A DNA stretch of 64,000 nucleotides from Flaccisagitta enflata (GCA_965153355.1 OZ231127.1:65162001-65226000); one strand, 5' to 3'. Shown: positions 45,858 to 58,868, numbered from the stretch's first letter. Notes: generated by a model from the sequence alone, not told the origin. Program-made: numbers and translations.

Positions 45858-47276
45858 TCAGCCATCGCCGCCACTGCATCCACACCAGCTGCAGTGTAGT
45901 GGCCAGTCCCCACCCCATCCGTCGTGACGTAAAAGCCAGCGAATAAGATCGTAGACGTTGTAGGGATATTTGGGCCGGATTACTTCAGCATGCTTTCTGA
46001 CGGTGAAAGACGTGACGAATGAGCTGGATTGGCTGCCGAAGACATGTGATAAGAACAGATTCAAAATAGCTTCTCGTAGAGTACGGTCTTTGAACCAAAA
46101 GAATCTGAACAGATCAGCGTCGTCAGGATGGACGCGGATCTGGTGGAAGAACGCCTTTATATCACACATAAAGGCGATCTTCCACTGACGAAAACGCATG
46201 AGGATGTCCATTAAGCTGTTCATTAAGTTTGGACCTCCGACGAGCAAATCGTTGAGTGAGATCCCGTCGGTCGCCGCACGCGCATCGTGACATACGCGCG
46301 TTTTTCCGCGCAATTCAACAATATGAAGCGGCAAGTACCAGCGCGGCTTCTCAATGCCGTCGTCGTCGTCGACGTTGTCAATCTCAACCGCCACTCCCGT
46401 CTCGTAGAACTTCTCGATTTCACGGAAGACTCTTTCTTTGAAGGCTGGATCACGCTTGAAGCGAAAACGTTGGTTGCCGAGTCGCTTCATCGCAGTCGGT
46501 CGTGATTTCACTCTTCTCAGAATCTCCATGATTTTTTCGTGATGAAATTTCCATGTGACGGGAGCAAAGTACTTTTTCACAATTGGGCAAAAATATATCT
46601 TTTCCTCTAACGTTTTGCACGCTCTGACATTTTCAAGGGAATCACCCATCTCCTCTTGCGAGACGATTGATGATGCAAAGTCATGGTAGAAGATGCGGTC
46701 AATGTTGCTGTTGAGGACGCGATTGTCGAGGATGCGATCGATGTTATCGTTGAGGACGCGGTCATCCGTCGCGATAGCGTTGATCGACGCAATATCTCGT
46801 CCTCTCTTGCCCGTTTTTCCACATACAGTCCAACCGAATAGACATCTGAAGCAAGTCAAAGATCCTGAAGGCCCTCGACGGATTTCTTGAGCGACGGCGG
46901 CATCCGCATGCGCCGCTCCGATGATCATCATCACACCGCCTTCAGCTTCTGGAAATTTTATGCCTTCGATGTGAGGTTGGTCAGATAGGTCGCGGAGAAA
47001 AGGAGGAATGTCGCGTTCACTCGTTAACAAATCACCCACCAATGCGTCGTTGACGTCGACGACGTATTCTTCGTCGACCGATTGCATAGTGAATGATGCG
47101 ATGAAACGATCCTCAACAACATGACTTCCCACAGTAATCACCGTCATTTGCACTGTTTTTGTTGGAATCAGAAGACTGCGAATGACATTGGTACTGATCA
47201 CGTCGCGATCAGCGCCTGAGTCGATCATAGCGTAAATCGTCCTCTGCGCACCCGAAGAATTGTTTATGATAGTCAC
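45858..47276 (-). pseudogene. BEL/Pao pol, aspartic protease and reverse transcriptase
   Basis: A 472-codon frame. The protease motif YAMIDSGADRDVIS lies near its start. The reverse transcriptase follows, with PRWYLPLHIVE, VCHDARAATDGISLND, LLVGGPNL, ILMRFRQWKIAFMCDIKAFF and HQIRVHPDDADLFRFFWF. Near 45930 the frame departs from the expected catalytic YxDD region, and the continuation lies in another frame with a further stop, so at least one small indel disrupts the enzyme. The gag frame at 47343 lies immediately upstream. These are features of BEL/Pao long-terminal-repeat retrotransposons. Confidence 0.88.
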
Positions 47277-47342
47277 TGGAACAATCGGACGGACAACGTC
47301 GTCGAATGAAGAGACGGACCGCGACGTTGCCGTCGCCGCCAG

Positions 47343-48752
47343 TCATGCCGTGACGTTAGAAGAGATCACCTCCGTAGGATTGGCTGCCTCCGCCGTCGAC
47401 GGAGCTGTTGGTGCTGCTGCAGCCGCATCCTCTGACTTTTTGAAGGGAGCCAGCGGTACTTTATTTCCCTGCTTATTTTCTCCTTTCTTCTCTTCCTTTT
47501 CTTCTTTCTTGTAGGTGCGCCCGTGGAGAATCGTTGCGTGCCGCTTCTTGCAGGTTTGGCAAGTCGGTCTGTTCGCGCATCCTTTGGCGTTGTGTCCTGG
47601 CGCGAGACAGTGGAAGCAAAGACGACGAGACATGATCTTTTGAACTCTCGCGTCCACTTCCAACTCTAACAGCTGATGACATTCTTCTGTTTGATGCATT
47701 CCACTGCAGACGTTGCAGCGGTCCGTCGACTGCGTCTTTTGCTTGCCATTGGTCAAAGCATCTTCATATGATGATGGCGCTTCTTTCTCTGTAGTTGCGA
47801 CTGCTGCCACTGATGCTGTTTTGCAGCTTGCGCCTTTGTTGCGCTGAATCACCGCCCATGTCTCGATCATATTGACCAAGTTGTCGAATGAAAATAATTG
47901 TCCATTTTGGGCTGCTTCATGTTGCTTTTCCCAGAATTTATCTGCAAGATGAGGGACCCTCTTGTTGAGGATCTCCTGCAGCAGCTCGTCACGATAGCAT
48001 TGTTGCACTTCTCCACAGGTCCTCGCAATCTTCTTTGCCTTTTGCAACCTTGCAGACAAATTGAAATGCCTTGCATGGTCGGCCGACTGGATCTTCGCCT
48101 CCGCGACGATTTCGTTGAACAGCGCCGCAATGTTGCAGCGCCTCGCCATGAAGACGACGTCCATTTTTGCGAAGGCGTCGTCAATTTCTCCTCTTGCTGT
48201 CGCTTCAGTTGCATCAATCGTCGCAGTTTCAATGATCTCTTTTGCCGGACCAGCAAACCACTTAGGCAATTCCAATAAGATGTCCATTTGCGTCAAGCCC
48301 TCATGCTTCTCAGCATCTTTGAACTTCCTCTTCCACATCATAAAGTCGGTGGATGAAAGCTCCTGCAGAGGCTTCTCAGGTCTTGCTCTCTCCAACGCTT
48401 TGAGGCCGACCTCCCTTGCTCGCATGAGATCATTGTACGTCGCTCTTTCCAAAAACCTGTCCAGAGCCGGATTGTTGGGCATCTGAACATGGACTTCCGG
48501 TTGACGGGCTACTTGATGATGCTCCACTTGATGATACGCTGGGGGTTGTTGGATGAAGGCATATTGACCCCCGACTTTTACCGGAGATCTCTTTTTGGTG
48601 GTTTTTACACTCCACCCAACTTCCTCTTGCTGATTCACTTGTTGTTGACGATCATCTTGGTGGAATCTGGGAGCATCAAAATCTTGGCGGACGTACTGTC
48701 GCTGTTGTTGTTCTTCCTTTTCGTTGTTTCTCTTCTGCTCTTGCTGCGGCAA
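47343..48752 (-). pseudogene. BEL/Pao gag, capsid and zinc-knuckle part
   Basis: A 469-codon frame. It starts Gln/Glu-rich, continues through a helical capsid-like part (DRFLERATYNDLMRAREVGL, FMMWKRKFKDAEKH), and ends with CNVCSGMHQTEEC and CFHCLAPGHNAKGC, then CQTCKKRHATILHG, the zinc-knuckle arrangement of BEL/Pao gag. The frame is joined upstream to the Gln-rich region only through a frameshift near 48740. The pol frame follows within 70 bp. Confidence 0.85.
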
Positions 48753-48759
48753 GGTCGAA

Positions 48760-50345
48760 GTCTCTCTGCTGAATCTGCATCTTCAAACTATCCACTTCTT
48801 GCTGCAAACGTTGATTCTGCTGGATGACTTCCGCTTGAGGCGTTGCTAGGGCGCTTGCGCTACTTTGGCGCCTTTGGCTGCAATCCACTCATTGTCTTCT
48901 TGGGAGCGACTTTTCTTCTTTCTTTATCTTGCAGCTGCTGTGCCAACTTCGCGTCAGCGGCCTCTTGCTTCTGCCTCCTGCGCATCGCCTCCGTCGCATC
49001 ACCTCCGCTTCCGGCTGTGTTGAAGACCTTTTCCTCTTGATGGGGAAGACCAGTCTCCCTTCTAGCAGAACCAATCTGCTTCTCGAAGATCACTTCCGGT
49101 GCGGTAGGGAGAATCGTTGCTGCTGGGGTTTGATGATGCTGATCCTGATGCTGTTGCTGTTGTTGAAGCCGTTGCTGCTGCCACTGTTGATGTTGAAGCT
49201 GCTGTTGCTGGTCAGGACGCTGTTGCTGTTCATTCTGCTGCTGCAGTTGACGCTGACGCTGTCCTTGCTGCTGCTGCTGCTCCAGCTGTTGCTGCTGCTG
49301 CATCGGCTGCTTGACGGACGTTTCCACTGACTGCACATGACGTTGCTGTATGTTCGAATTGAACAATCCCGGATTGAAATTTCTGAAGATAGATCGACGG
49401 TCTTTTGGCGGATGCTGCGGCTGCTGCTGGTCCAGCTCAGACAGTTGTCTAAGCTTCACATCCCGCTGCTCTAAAGCTCCACCAATGCCGCCGTCGTTCA
49501 GGCTATTCCAGTGCTTTCGTTGCATTTCTGCCGCATTGTTGAATACTCCTGCTCTTCTATCTTCATCTCGTTGCTGCTGCTGTGAAAGTTACACATTCTG
49601 TCGTATAACTCTTTGTCTTCTTGTGATGAGCTTCGCTGTTGGAATCCCAATGGCACGATCGAGGCGCCTTTGGAGCTGTTGCTGCACCACCACCTTCACC
49701 TTCAGCCATCATGCGCAGACGTTGATCTGCAAGGCGTTGCTGTCTCTCTTCTTCTGTCTCCTCACTGACGTTCATGCTTTCGACAGGATGGTTATTTGAA
49801 GCTGGAGGATCCACTACCACCGCTGGGATCGCGGCGGAAGGTTGCTGTTGCTGCTGCTGTTGCTGTTGCGTATTTTCTCCTGCATCGTTTTGCCGCTGTT
49901 GTTGTTGTTCGTGCGGCTGCATTGCCGTTTGATGTTGTCGCAGCTCTTGTTGTTGTTGCTGTTGCTGTTGTTGCTGCTGTTGATCGTATTGTTGCTGTTG
50001 TTGAGCCACAGGTTGTGGCGCCGGCTGCAGGATCTGATGTTGTTGTTGATCTTGTTGACAAAATTGTTGGAGTTGCTGCAGCTGCTGCTGCTGCAACAGC
50101 TCTTTCTGCTGCCGTTGGGCAGTCGTTTGCTGCTGCTCCTGTGGTCGGTGGAGTTGACGTGCTGTTGGAGTTGCTGCTGCTGCATCTTAATTGTTATATG
50201 CTGTTATCACTATTGCTATCGCTACTCCTCCTCCCGTTATGTTGCTGCTGCATATCGTCAATCAGCCGACGGCCTTGTCGCATTTCCTCCTCCAACTGTC
50301 TGCCCCATCTGTCTCTCTCAGCACTCCTGTTGACGAAGCGTCGCC
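48760..50345 (-). pseudogene. Gln-rich, coiled-coil gag region with (CTG/CAG)n
   Basis: The minus-strand frames read long poly-Gln runs mixed with coiled-coil-like segments (VIQQNQRLQQEVDSLKMQIQ). They are broken into at least three pieces: 50096-49563, 49525-48860 and 48888-48676. The DNA is CTG-rich on the plus strand, so poly-Leu and poly-Ala frames there are shadows. Such a long Gln-rich block between gag N-terminus and capsid is unusual. It may reflect repeat expansion inside the element. Confidence 0.7.
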
Positions 50346-51153
50346 TCGCCCTCTCCTGCGGTAAATCAATCATTCAGTGGAGATCCATGGCCTCTTGCAA
50401 GAGCGTCGGCGTCGTCCAGATCCGCAAGCATGTCGTCAGCTTGCTCCATCGGAGAGACGCACGTGGGTTGTGCAATTTCCGAGACCAAGTCTGATACCCA
50501 TTGATTGTCGGCATCTCCTCTTTGGATCGGCGGCAGATTTAAAAATTAGCCGCCAGTTTGAGGTTGCGCACCATGTCGCGGGACCGGAAGTGAGTAGATG
50601 CTGGATCCGTCAGCGGGAGTTTGGCGAAGACGTTCGCATCCTTGGTCGGGCGCCGGTAGCACGGTATCACGGGCGCGTAGGTGTCAGTTAGGAACTGTTC
50701 CATGAGAATTCATTGGTCTTTTGCGATTCCCAATGTCATTGTGCACTGCGTTCACGATGTCAGCGTTGGAAGGAAAACCCTCCGGATAGTTTTCACGATC
50801 AAAGAAACGCATGGAGTCCCATTCGCACCGGATTCGGCGCAAAGAAGGCGCCGCGAATCGAAGAGGGTCGCCGGGCATCGAATCGAGCGCCATTTGCCAT
50901 GCATACGATATGAAGTCGTCCATATCCCGAAGTCCGTGTCGAGCGCCATCTGATTCACAGGGAAGTCATTCGTTCCTTCGGTGCAAGTAGAAACGGCGTC
51001 GAAAAGGCGCCGGCATCCTTCCATTTCCGCAGTGATGTCGTTCCTCATTGCGCGCAAACGGTTCGACCTCGGACACTGATTCAAACCGAAGTGAGATACA
51101 CGAGATGACGTTGAAGCGGTCGAGACGGTGTCGTCGTTGCGCGCGGCTGCCAT
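50346..51153 (-). pseudogene. BEL/Pao gag N-terminal part, frameshifted
   Basis: The ATG at 51153 (MAAARNDDTVSTASTSSRVS) opens the first frame to about 50930. The coding-like reading then shifts (MDDFISYAWQMALDSMPGDP) to 50683, then shifts again (THFRSRDMVRNLKLAANF) to a stop near 50540. A further piece (VSDLVSEIAQPTCVSPMEQA) lies at about 50500-50390. Coding character shared across frames suggests a recently decayed gene, not noise. Confidence 0.6.
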
Positions 51154-51159
51154 TGTCCA

Positions 51160-52380
51160 ATTTCGTTTTCGGAGGTCGAAGACGGAAAGAGTCGAGTCGT
51201 TTTTTAAATTTTTGAAATATATTTACGCCCACGAGTTTCAACTGGCACTGTCTATGAGCGTCTATCTGACTGACGACTTGTGGTGAAAGAAAGTTGGCCG
51301 ATTGGAAAATAGGAAGGCGATCGTCTCGTTTATTCCATAAAAATTTCAACAACTGAAGAGAGGGGGAAAAATGAAAGGGAAAGTGGGCGTTAATTGTGAT
51401 CAGCAAACGCAAAAGATAACATGAAATCGAGATAGGACACAATAAAGGACAGAAACAGCACATGACAACATGTTCATCTTCTTCAGAGCCCATGCCACCT
51501 GATAATACCTGCCCCTGCCCCGGCCCATCCCATTAAATTCATCCATATCATCCCTATAGCAAGCTGATCGGGCAAGCGATAAAAACCATACTAAAATCCG
51601 GAGATAAAAATGCAAAAGGGCAAAAGACAAAAATAACAGACCGGAAACAAGATAAAAAACAACGTTAATAAAAGCAAAGACGCGTCTATAAAACTTACTT
51701 TTAGGCCCACTTTCGTTGGTTTCAACCCACAGTCTGTCGAAGTCAAACTAACGTTAATTGTCCGTTCAGTTTATCTGCAATAAAAAGATGAGAGATTATT
51801 GAAATTAGTGAATTCCAAGGGCGCATTCAATCGATCACGAAAAATCAATCAATCACTTTAAGAAGCAATGCCGTAAATAAATAAAATCAATCAATCCAAA
51901 ATTGGATGACACGAAGGACGAGTTACGTATATTTGCCTACGTAGTAAAAACAAATGGCACAAAATCAAGGCGCAACCATATGGTTACCCATCTAGCGTTC
52001 AATATAAAAAATGGCAAGAAACAAAAGACGCTGGCATTGAATAGTAGAGAAAGAGAAAAAGCCAAAAGCACGCAAAAGAGACGAAAGCACACATACCTAA
52101 GAAACGGACGGACATACATTTCTAACACAGACAGAGAGGGATGGAAAACAGTATGAAAAATGAGTTAAGCTAGATAGACAGAGACAGAGACAGACAGAGA
52201 GACAGAAAGACAGAGAGACAGAGAGGGATGGTAAACAGTATGAAAAATGAGTTATGCCCTTTTTTTCCTTTGTAATTTGCGATGGTGACGATTGATCAGA
52301 GAAGGAAAAACTCGGGAAGGTTAAACTAAAAGGCAAAAAAATTCATTTTTCATTTCAATTTAAAAGGATGTCATGAATAT
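51160..52380. other. Upstream flank of the BEL/Pao element; long terminal repeat not resolved
   Basis: The 5' leader and long terminal repeat should lie here, but with the 3' copy missing there is nothing to compare. No convincing primer-binding site was seen. Several short CAGA repeats occur at 52170-52230. Confidence 0.4.
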
Positions 52381-52465
52381 TGATGACAGATCGACCTTTT
52401 CTTTCCCTTTTGACATTGAACGCCCGTCAAATATTTGAAGGAAGGAAGGCTAGAAGGAAGGGGAG

Positions 52466-52470
<5 letters not shown>

Positions 52471-52527
<57 letters not shown>

Positions 52528-52532
52528 AAGAC

Positions 52533-52589
<57 letters not shown>

Positions 52590-52667
52590 AAGACAGACAG
52601 ACTGAGATGTAGAGAGAATATGAAGAAACCAAGAGAAACAGACAGAAAGACAGACAGGCAGGCAGGC

Positions 52668-52716
<49 letters not shown>
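52471..52716. repeat. (GA)n followed by (GACA)n microsatellites
   Basis: GA at 52471-52525. GACA at about 52535-52600 and 52655-52716. Confidence 0.97.
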
Positions 52717-52718
<2 letters not shown>

Positions 52719-52739
52719 GGGGCAGATGCAGAAAGGTAA

Positions 52740-53978
52740 GTGTGATACTGACGTAAGGTGGCGCATTCTCAGCCTTTGTGATGTGAATGGGCAAGACCAA
52801 TATTACAAATTCCGTTCATAAACTAGTCAACCAACAGAGTATTGACACAACGTCTGTCCATCCATCGATTATCTACTTGGCTTCTTCAAAACATTTTTCC
52901 CGGCGTCTGTTAGCCATGAAACCTTTTCCGGTGTCTATTGTTATATTCATGGAACTGTTTACTTGATACTTCCTTAGTTTACCCCCGGAACGAAATAGAC
53001 ATAAAGCAAAGCCATATGATACTCAATTACTTAAGATTATACGACGCATGTTTACATTGATAAAAGCAATGGTTATACGGAACGGAAAAAGCTTCATTTC
53101 TCCTTAGTGAATTTGTTTTGTTAGATGAAACCATGATTCGATTACTATAAAAAACGTACAGTTAAAGGACAAAGTGGCATTGAGAGTAAATAACAGTCTG
53201 CTGGTCATATAAAAGTCTAATCGCTACAATTGACATTCTCTTCTTTCTTTTATATTTTTTGGCATATAGAAACACTTTCAGGGGAGCACTGCTATAGCGC
53301 AACCGCTGTGGAGGCGTTGCACTAAGGGCGTTTTTTTAGTAATATGGCGAATAAACAACGAATTTTTTATTTCAATTTTTGATTGATAGATCTATAGATA
53401 GGTCTTATGGAAAGTGATCCACACCAGTTTTGAACAATTCTTTATCTTGTATTGCCCAGAAAGTTACTTTAAGTAATGTTTTCCTCTTTATATCATTACT
53501 GAGACAGAAAAAAATCCATTGCCGCCTTTTGCCATGGAAAGACTAGGCTCTATCTGTAGCTATGGCAATAACGATTCTAGGTTCAAAATCTGAAGATACA
53601 CTTTTTATCACTTTAGGAGTTATAGCACATGGAAAATAGTTGCAATATCTGCTCATTGCATTATGAAAATCCATCATCGCATCTATCATCGATTTTTTCC
53701 CTTAAAAAACGGAACCAAAATGCAGCTGAGGAACAGCAGAGACAGCTGAGAGGCAGGAGAAGCTGCAGGGGAGTGAGAGTTTTTTGTTTTCATTGCACTT
53801 TCTGGCAATCAAAAGAGGTGGCCTCTATGTACAAAAATGTAAACCATTGCTCTCACAGACTCCAGACAGATGGTACAGACGGGTAAGCATGCCCTATTTT
53901 CCAGTGTGCGTTGTCCGCCTATCATAAGGTTCGAAGACAAATGGTTTTACTCAAAATCATCTGGCCGGAAAAATATTG
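52740..53978. other. Intergenic, no gene seen
   Basis: AT-rich, with one 85-codon plus-strand frame (53629-53886) that shows no family resemblance or splice support. Confidence 0.4.
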
Positions 53979-53979
53979 A

Positions 53980-56295
53980 CAGGGCTCGGCAGAGTAGCCG
54001 AGCGCGCGAGCGGCGCTCGCAGGAAGCTAGCTAGGCCAGCAGGAAGGGAAGGAAGGGAAAGAAGGAAGAGGAAGAAAAAGAAAGAGGAAAAGGGTAGGAA
54101 GAAAAAAAGAAAAAGGGGGAAAAAGGGAAGAAAGGAAGAAAAAAAAAAGAAAGAAAAAGAAAGAACGAAAAAAAGAAAGAAGAAAGAAAAAGGAAAGAAA
54201 TGAAGAAAGAAAAGAATGCAAAAAAAAAGAATGCAAAAAAAAAGCTAACAGGGGGAAATGGAACATAGGTAGGAAGTAAAGAAAAAGAAAGAAAAATGGT
54301 TGTCAAAGATCGAGGAAGGAAATGAGAAATGGAAGGAAGGAAGAAAGGATGGAAGGTAGAAATAGAAGGAAGGCAGGAAGGAAAGAAGGAAGAAATGGAA
54401 AAAAGGAAAGCAGAAATGAAAGAAAGAAGGTATGGAAGGAAGAAAGGAAGGAAGGAAGAAAGGAAGGAAGGAAAGAAGGCAGGAACAATGAGAAAAGGTT
54501 TAAAGGAAGAGAAAGGCAGTATGGAATGAAAAGGCAGTTAAGAAGGAAATAGAGTGTCCTAATAAAAGTAAAGTAGGTATTATGGATGGAAGGAAAGGAA
54601 GAAAGAGGGAAAGAAAGAAATGAAAAAAACAAGGAAAGAAGGAAGGAAGGAAGGAAGAAAGGAAGAAAGGAAGAAAGGAAGAAAGGGAGAAATAAAGGAA
54701 GGAAGGAAGGAAGGAAGGAAGGAAGAAAAGGAAGGAAGGAAGGAAGGAAGAAAGGAACATCAGACATCGAAAAAGGCAGTAGAGAGGGAAGCAAAGAACT
54801 GAAAGAAGGAAGGAAGAGAGAAGTTTCACAAGCCCAACAGGGCAACAATTGCATGCTCTGTTTTTCAGTTACACAACTTCCGAACTAAATAATTACAAAC
54901 TAACAAAATTACACAATACCACAATCATAATTCGAAACAACTGTAAAAATGTTGAAGATAAAATTTAAAAAAAGTTCCTTCCTTTCCTCCCTCCCCTCCT
55001 TCTTTCCTTCCTGTCTTCCTTCCATTTGCACCTTCCATCCTTCCTTCCTTTCCTTCCCTTCCTTTCCTTCCTTCCCTTCCATCCCTTCCTTCCCTTCCTT
55101 CCCTTCCTTCCCTTCCTTCCCTTCCTTCCCTTCCTTCCCTTCCTTCCCTTCCTTCCCTTCCTTCCCTTCCTTCCCTTCTTTCCCTCCTTCCTTCCCTTCT
55201 CGTTCTGCTGTCCTCTTGTTCCTAGCTCCATTTCCTTCCTTCTCCCTAACCTTCCTTGCTTCCTTCCTCCTGTTTCTCCGTTTCTCCGCTCCTTCCTTTC
55301 CTCCCTTCCCTCCTCTCTTTTTTCCTACCTTCCTTCCTTTCTTCCTTCTTTCTTTCTTTCCTTGCTGCTTTCCTTCCTTCCATTCCCTCCTTCTTCCTTC
55401 CTTTTGGGCAGCGGCCCCGGAGGGGCTGATGACCTATGATTCCACATAGGGCAATTTTCTGCGGTTTCCATCTGTCCGTCCCCCCCATACCTCAAACCAG
55501 GCTTCCCAGACCTAAAATCAAGCGTATCTAAGCCCAAATTAGGCCTCTCAGACCTCTAATCAGGCCTATCAAACCCAATATCAGGCCTCTCAGACTCAAA
55601 ATCAGGCCTCTCAGACCCAAATTCAGGCCTCTCAGACCCAAATTCAGGCCTCCCAGGCCTCAAATTAAGCCTCTCAGACCTCCAATTAGGCCTTTGAGAC
55701 CCTAGAGGAGACCTCTCAGACCCCAAATTAGGCCTCTTAGATCCGAAAGCAAGTCTCAGATCCAAAATGAAGCCCCTCAATGAAGGCCTTTCCAACCCCC
55801 AGTCAGGCCTCTCAGATCCCAAATCTGGCTTTCTCCAGACCCAAAATCAGACATCGTTGCCCCCAAAATCAGCGTCTCTAACCTTCATTTGTCAAAGGCC
55901 TCCAGGTCCCCAAATCTGGCATCTCAGGCCCATTGGTCAACAAATTAGGTTTTCAGTCGGACGGAAAACGGAAACTGGAGAAAATTGCAGTCCCTCTTAC
56001 CGTCTCATCCTTACACCAACATAGGGGCATCGGGTATTGCTGACCATATAAAAATTTTGCGACTATTTTCCTTTCCTTTCCTCCCCTAAAAAAACAAAAA
56101 AGTCAAAAATTTAAAAGGACGGATGGATAGACAGACAGATGGACCAACAACAATGTATAGTTTTATAGTACTGTGCTTGTATTTATTTCAAATAATACAG
56201 GGGAAAATTGACATAAAAATCATACGCGTTTCTAGCAGGAAGGTACAGCTTGAGAAATTTTGCTCGCAGGAAGCAAAAAATTTTGCCGAGCCCTG
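53980..56295. mobile_element. hAT-like non-autonomous element, 2.3 kb
   Basis: Terminal inverted repeat CAGGGCTCGGCA (53980-53991, inverted at 56284-56295). The subterminal GCTCGCAGGAAGC appears on both sides. Flanking duplication is not clear (AATATTGA against ATTATATT). The interior is (GGAA)n at 54030-54830, (TTCC)n at 54975-55400 and part of a foldback unit with a GGCCTCTCAGACCCAAATTC core at 55400-55950. No transposase frame. Confidence 0.6.
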
Positions 56296-56299
56296 ATTA

Positions 56300-56800
56300 T
56301 ATTGATTTACATATCCTTTTCTGCATTGAATCATGAAAGGTCAAAATATATCTACAGGCCTAATGATGTTGTAGCACATTTGACGCTTTCGAAAGATTTT
56401 ATGATTTTAAAACTTGTTTTTTTGCTCGACTAAACTCTCACCATTCCGGGAACAATAATCAACGCTTTAAACTCTTATGTAACGCACAAATACTGATGTT
56501 CCATATGAGATTTTGCGATTAAATTTCTACATTGACAATAGGGCAGCTTCACTATAGCATGATAGGTGGAACAATATACCTATAGCATAGAGCATGATTT
56601 TGTTCAGTCCCTTAACATGCGCTCTATTATCTTGGCTTCAATTGACCTCCTCGGCGCTTAGCATTCACCGAAAAATACCTCAAATTTGTTTTTGTTGGAA
56701 CAATAGGACCTCGACCTAAAGAATGATAACTTCCTTTTAAACGATCTCTACTCATCAAAATTATCCTCAAAGGAGCATCTGACCTTACTTGCACTCATGG
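56300..56800. other. Intergenic, no gene seen
   Basis: AT-rich; a segment at 56360-56450 resembles 11690-11790 (GCACATTTGACACACGTTG-like), suggesting another low-copy repeat. Confidence 0.4.
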
Positions 56801-56804
56801 GTAA

Positions 56805-57410
56805 CCTTTTTGGGCAGCGGCCCCGAAGGGGCCGATGACCTATGCTTTCACACAGGGGAAATTTCTACTTCATCTTCTTCTCCAGTGTACCCCCCCCCCC
56901 CCTTGGAGACCATATTCCAGCATCGAGGCCCAAATCCTAGCCTCGAGGCCCAAATCCCAGCCTCGAGGCCCAAATCCCAGCCTCAAGGCCCAAATCCCAG
57001 CCTCGAAGCTCAAATCCCAGCCTCGAGGCTCAAATCCCAGGCTCGAGGCTCAAATCCCAGGCTCGAGGCTCAAATCCCAGGCTCGAGGCTCAAATCCCAG
57101 GCTCGAGGCTCAAATCCCAGGCTCAAGGCTCAAATCCCTGCCTCCAGGCTCAAATCCCAGCTTTGAGGCTTAAATCCCAGCATTGAAGCTCAAATCCCAG
57201 TCATGAAGCTCAAATCCCAGCCTCCAGGCTCAAATCCAAGCCTCCAGGCTCAAATCCCAGCCTCCAGGCTCAAATGACATCAGCATAGGTCATCGGCCCC
57301 TTCGGGGCCGCTGCCCCACTAACCACCTCATACCCACATACACTCACATAGGGGCAACGGGTACCGCTGACCATCTAACGCTTTTGGGACTATTTTCTTT
57401 CCTTTTTCGA
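56805..57410. repeat. Foldback element with CAAATCCCAGCCTCGAGGCT array
   Basis: Left end GGGCAGCGGCCCCGAAGGGG, CGATGACCTATGCTTTCACA. About 18 copies of the 20-bp unit AGGCTCAAATCCCAGCCTCG lie at 56920-57270. The right end CATCGGCCCCTTCGGGGCCG, CTGCCCC is followed by the end module GGGTACCGCTGACCATCTAA. Here the core stays on one strand and many units contain the palindrome CTCGAG. Confidence 0.8.
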
Positions 57411-57468
57411 AATTAATGTGCTTGCGTCTCTAAAAATCATTCAATGTGTAAATTGTGTATTGGTTGAT

Positions 57469-57602
57469 CTTCTTCTTTTTCTTCTTCTTCTTCTTCTTCT
57501 TCTTCTTCTTCTTCTTCTTCTGCTTCTCCTTCTTCTTCTTCTTCTTCTTCTTCTTCTTCTTCTTCTTCTTCATTTTCTTTGTCTTCTTCTTCTTCTTCGT
57601 CT
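57469..57602. repeat. (TTC)n microsatellite
   Basis: CTT trinucleotides with few interruptions. Confidence 0.97.
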
Positions 57603-57683
57603 TTGTCTTTGTATTCTTGACCTCTGCCTCGTTTTTTATCGTCTTCTTGTTCTCTCTGCTCTCACTATTTAACACTTATTTAC

Positions 57684-58520
57684 TAGTAATGGTGGTCGTC
57701 GCCGTGAGGAAAAAGTCAAGCATGAAACATTTTTCACTGTTTTGTTTTCACCACGTAACTTTTTATTCATAGATCAAATTAAGAAAGAATTGTATATAGT
57801 GGTTATAATCAAAATCAGAGTAAAATAGACTGAGCCAAATGAGCCAGATGAGCTAAAATATCCAAAATCACTCGATTACGCAACCAGTTATGCTTACTGA
57901 GACGCTTTCTTGTATTTGCATGCTTAAATCAAAACATTTATTTATTTATCGGTTTTGAAATCAGAAAAAAAGAGCAAGCTTAATGAGCTAAATGAGCTAG
58001 AATATTTAAAGACACCCTCACAGATGAGCAGCTCTGCTCACTGATATGCTTTCTTATAATTGCTTGCTTAAACATCTATCAATATATTTTAAGTTTATTC
58101 TTTGTTGCATTTGAAATCAGAAGAAAAAAAACTGAGCTAAGTGAGCTAAAGGGCTAAAATGTCAAAATCACTCCTCACATATGGAGCAGCTATGCTCATG
58201 AACATGTTTTTTTGTATTTGCATGCTTAACTGTAACTGCAATACACTCCTTTATTGATCCTACACGAAATCCTAAGAAATCAAAAAAAATTCAATTTGAA
58301 TTTTTCGTAAATAAATCTTTAAAAATTCATAACGCGAAAAATATTTGTCCCAGAGACTGCTTAGCGCCACATGAAAGAGAATTATCAAATTTACTTACCC
58401 TATCAATTTTCCATTTTACTCCAATCGCTCAATCTAGAGCCCCAACTTTAATAAAAAAATGAAAACCATGTTTTTTCGAATATGTCAAAAAGTCGAAGAC
58501 TGACTTCGACTTTTTTCCCG
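57684..58520 (-). repeat. Dispersed AT-rich family R3, copy C (inverted)
   Basis: Starts GTCGCCGTGAGGAAAAAG and ends GACTGACTTCGACTTTTTTC. It contains three units with GAGCTAAATGAGCTAGAAT and CACAGATGAGCAGCTCTGCT, spaced about 110-150 bp. Confidence 0.7.
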
Positions 58521-58765
58521 ATTATGAAATGAAAGACATTTTCCGTAAATATAACGAGAAAGAGAAAGAAACTAAAACCGGCGAATAAATATAAAGCAAT
58601 TCTGTATTTTGACATATTTTTGACAGGCTAACTTTGGGCCCGGGGCCGATTTGAGGTTTTTCAGCCGTCGATTGAAACTGCAGAAAAAATACTTTACACG
58701 CATCCTGTTTTTGGTGAAAGAAAGTGTTTGATAACGACTATTTTCATCGATAACTAGGCCGGCTG

Positions 58766-58774
58766 CAACAACAA

Positions 58775-58807
<33 letters not shown>

Positions 58808-58816
58808 ACAACAAAT

Positions 58817-58868
<52 letters not shown>

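Noticed and set aside
49090-50340. Poly-Leu, poly-Ala and poly-Val frames on the plus strand
   Set aside because: They are shadows of the CAG/CTG-rich gag region read on the wrong strand.
53629-53886. 85-codon frame as a gene
   Set aside because: No signal peptide, domain or splice support; composition matches the surrounding AT-rich DNA.
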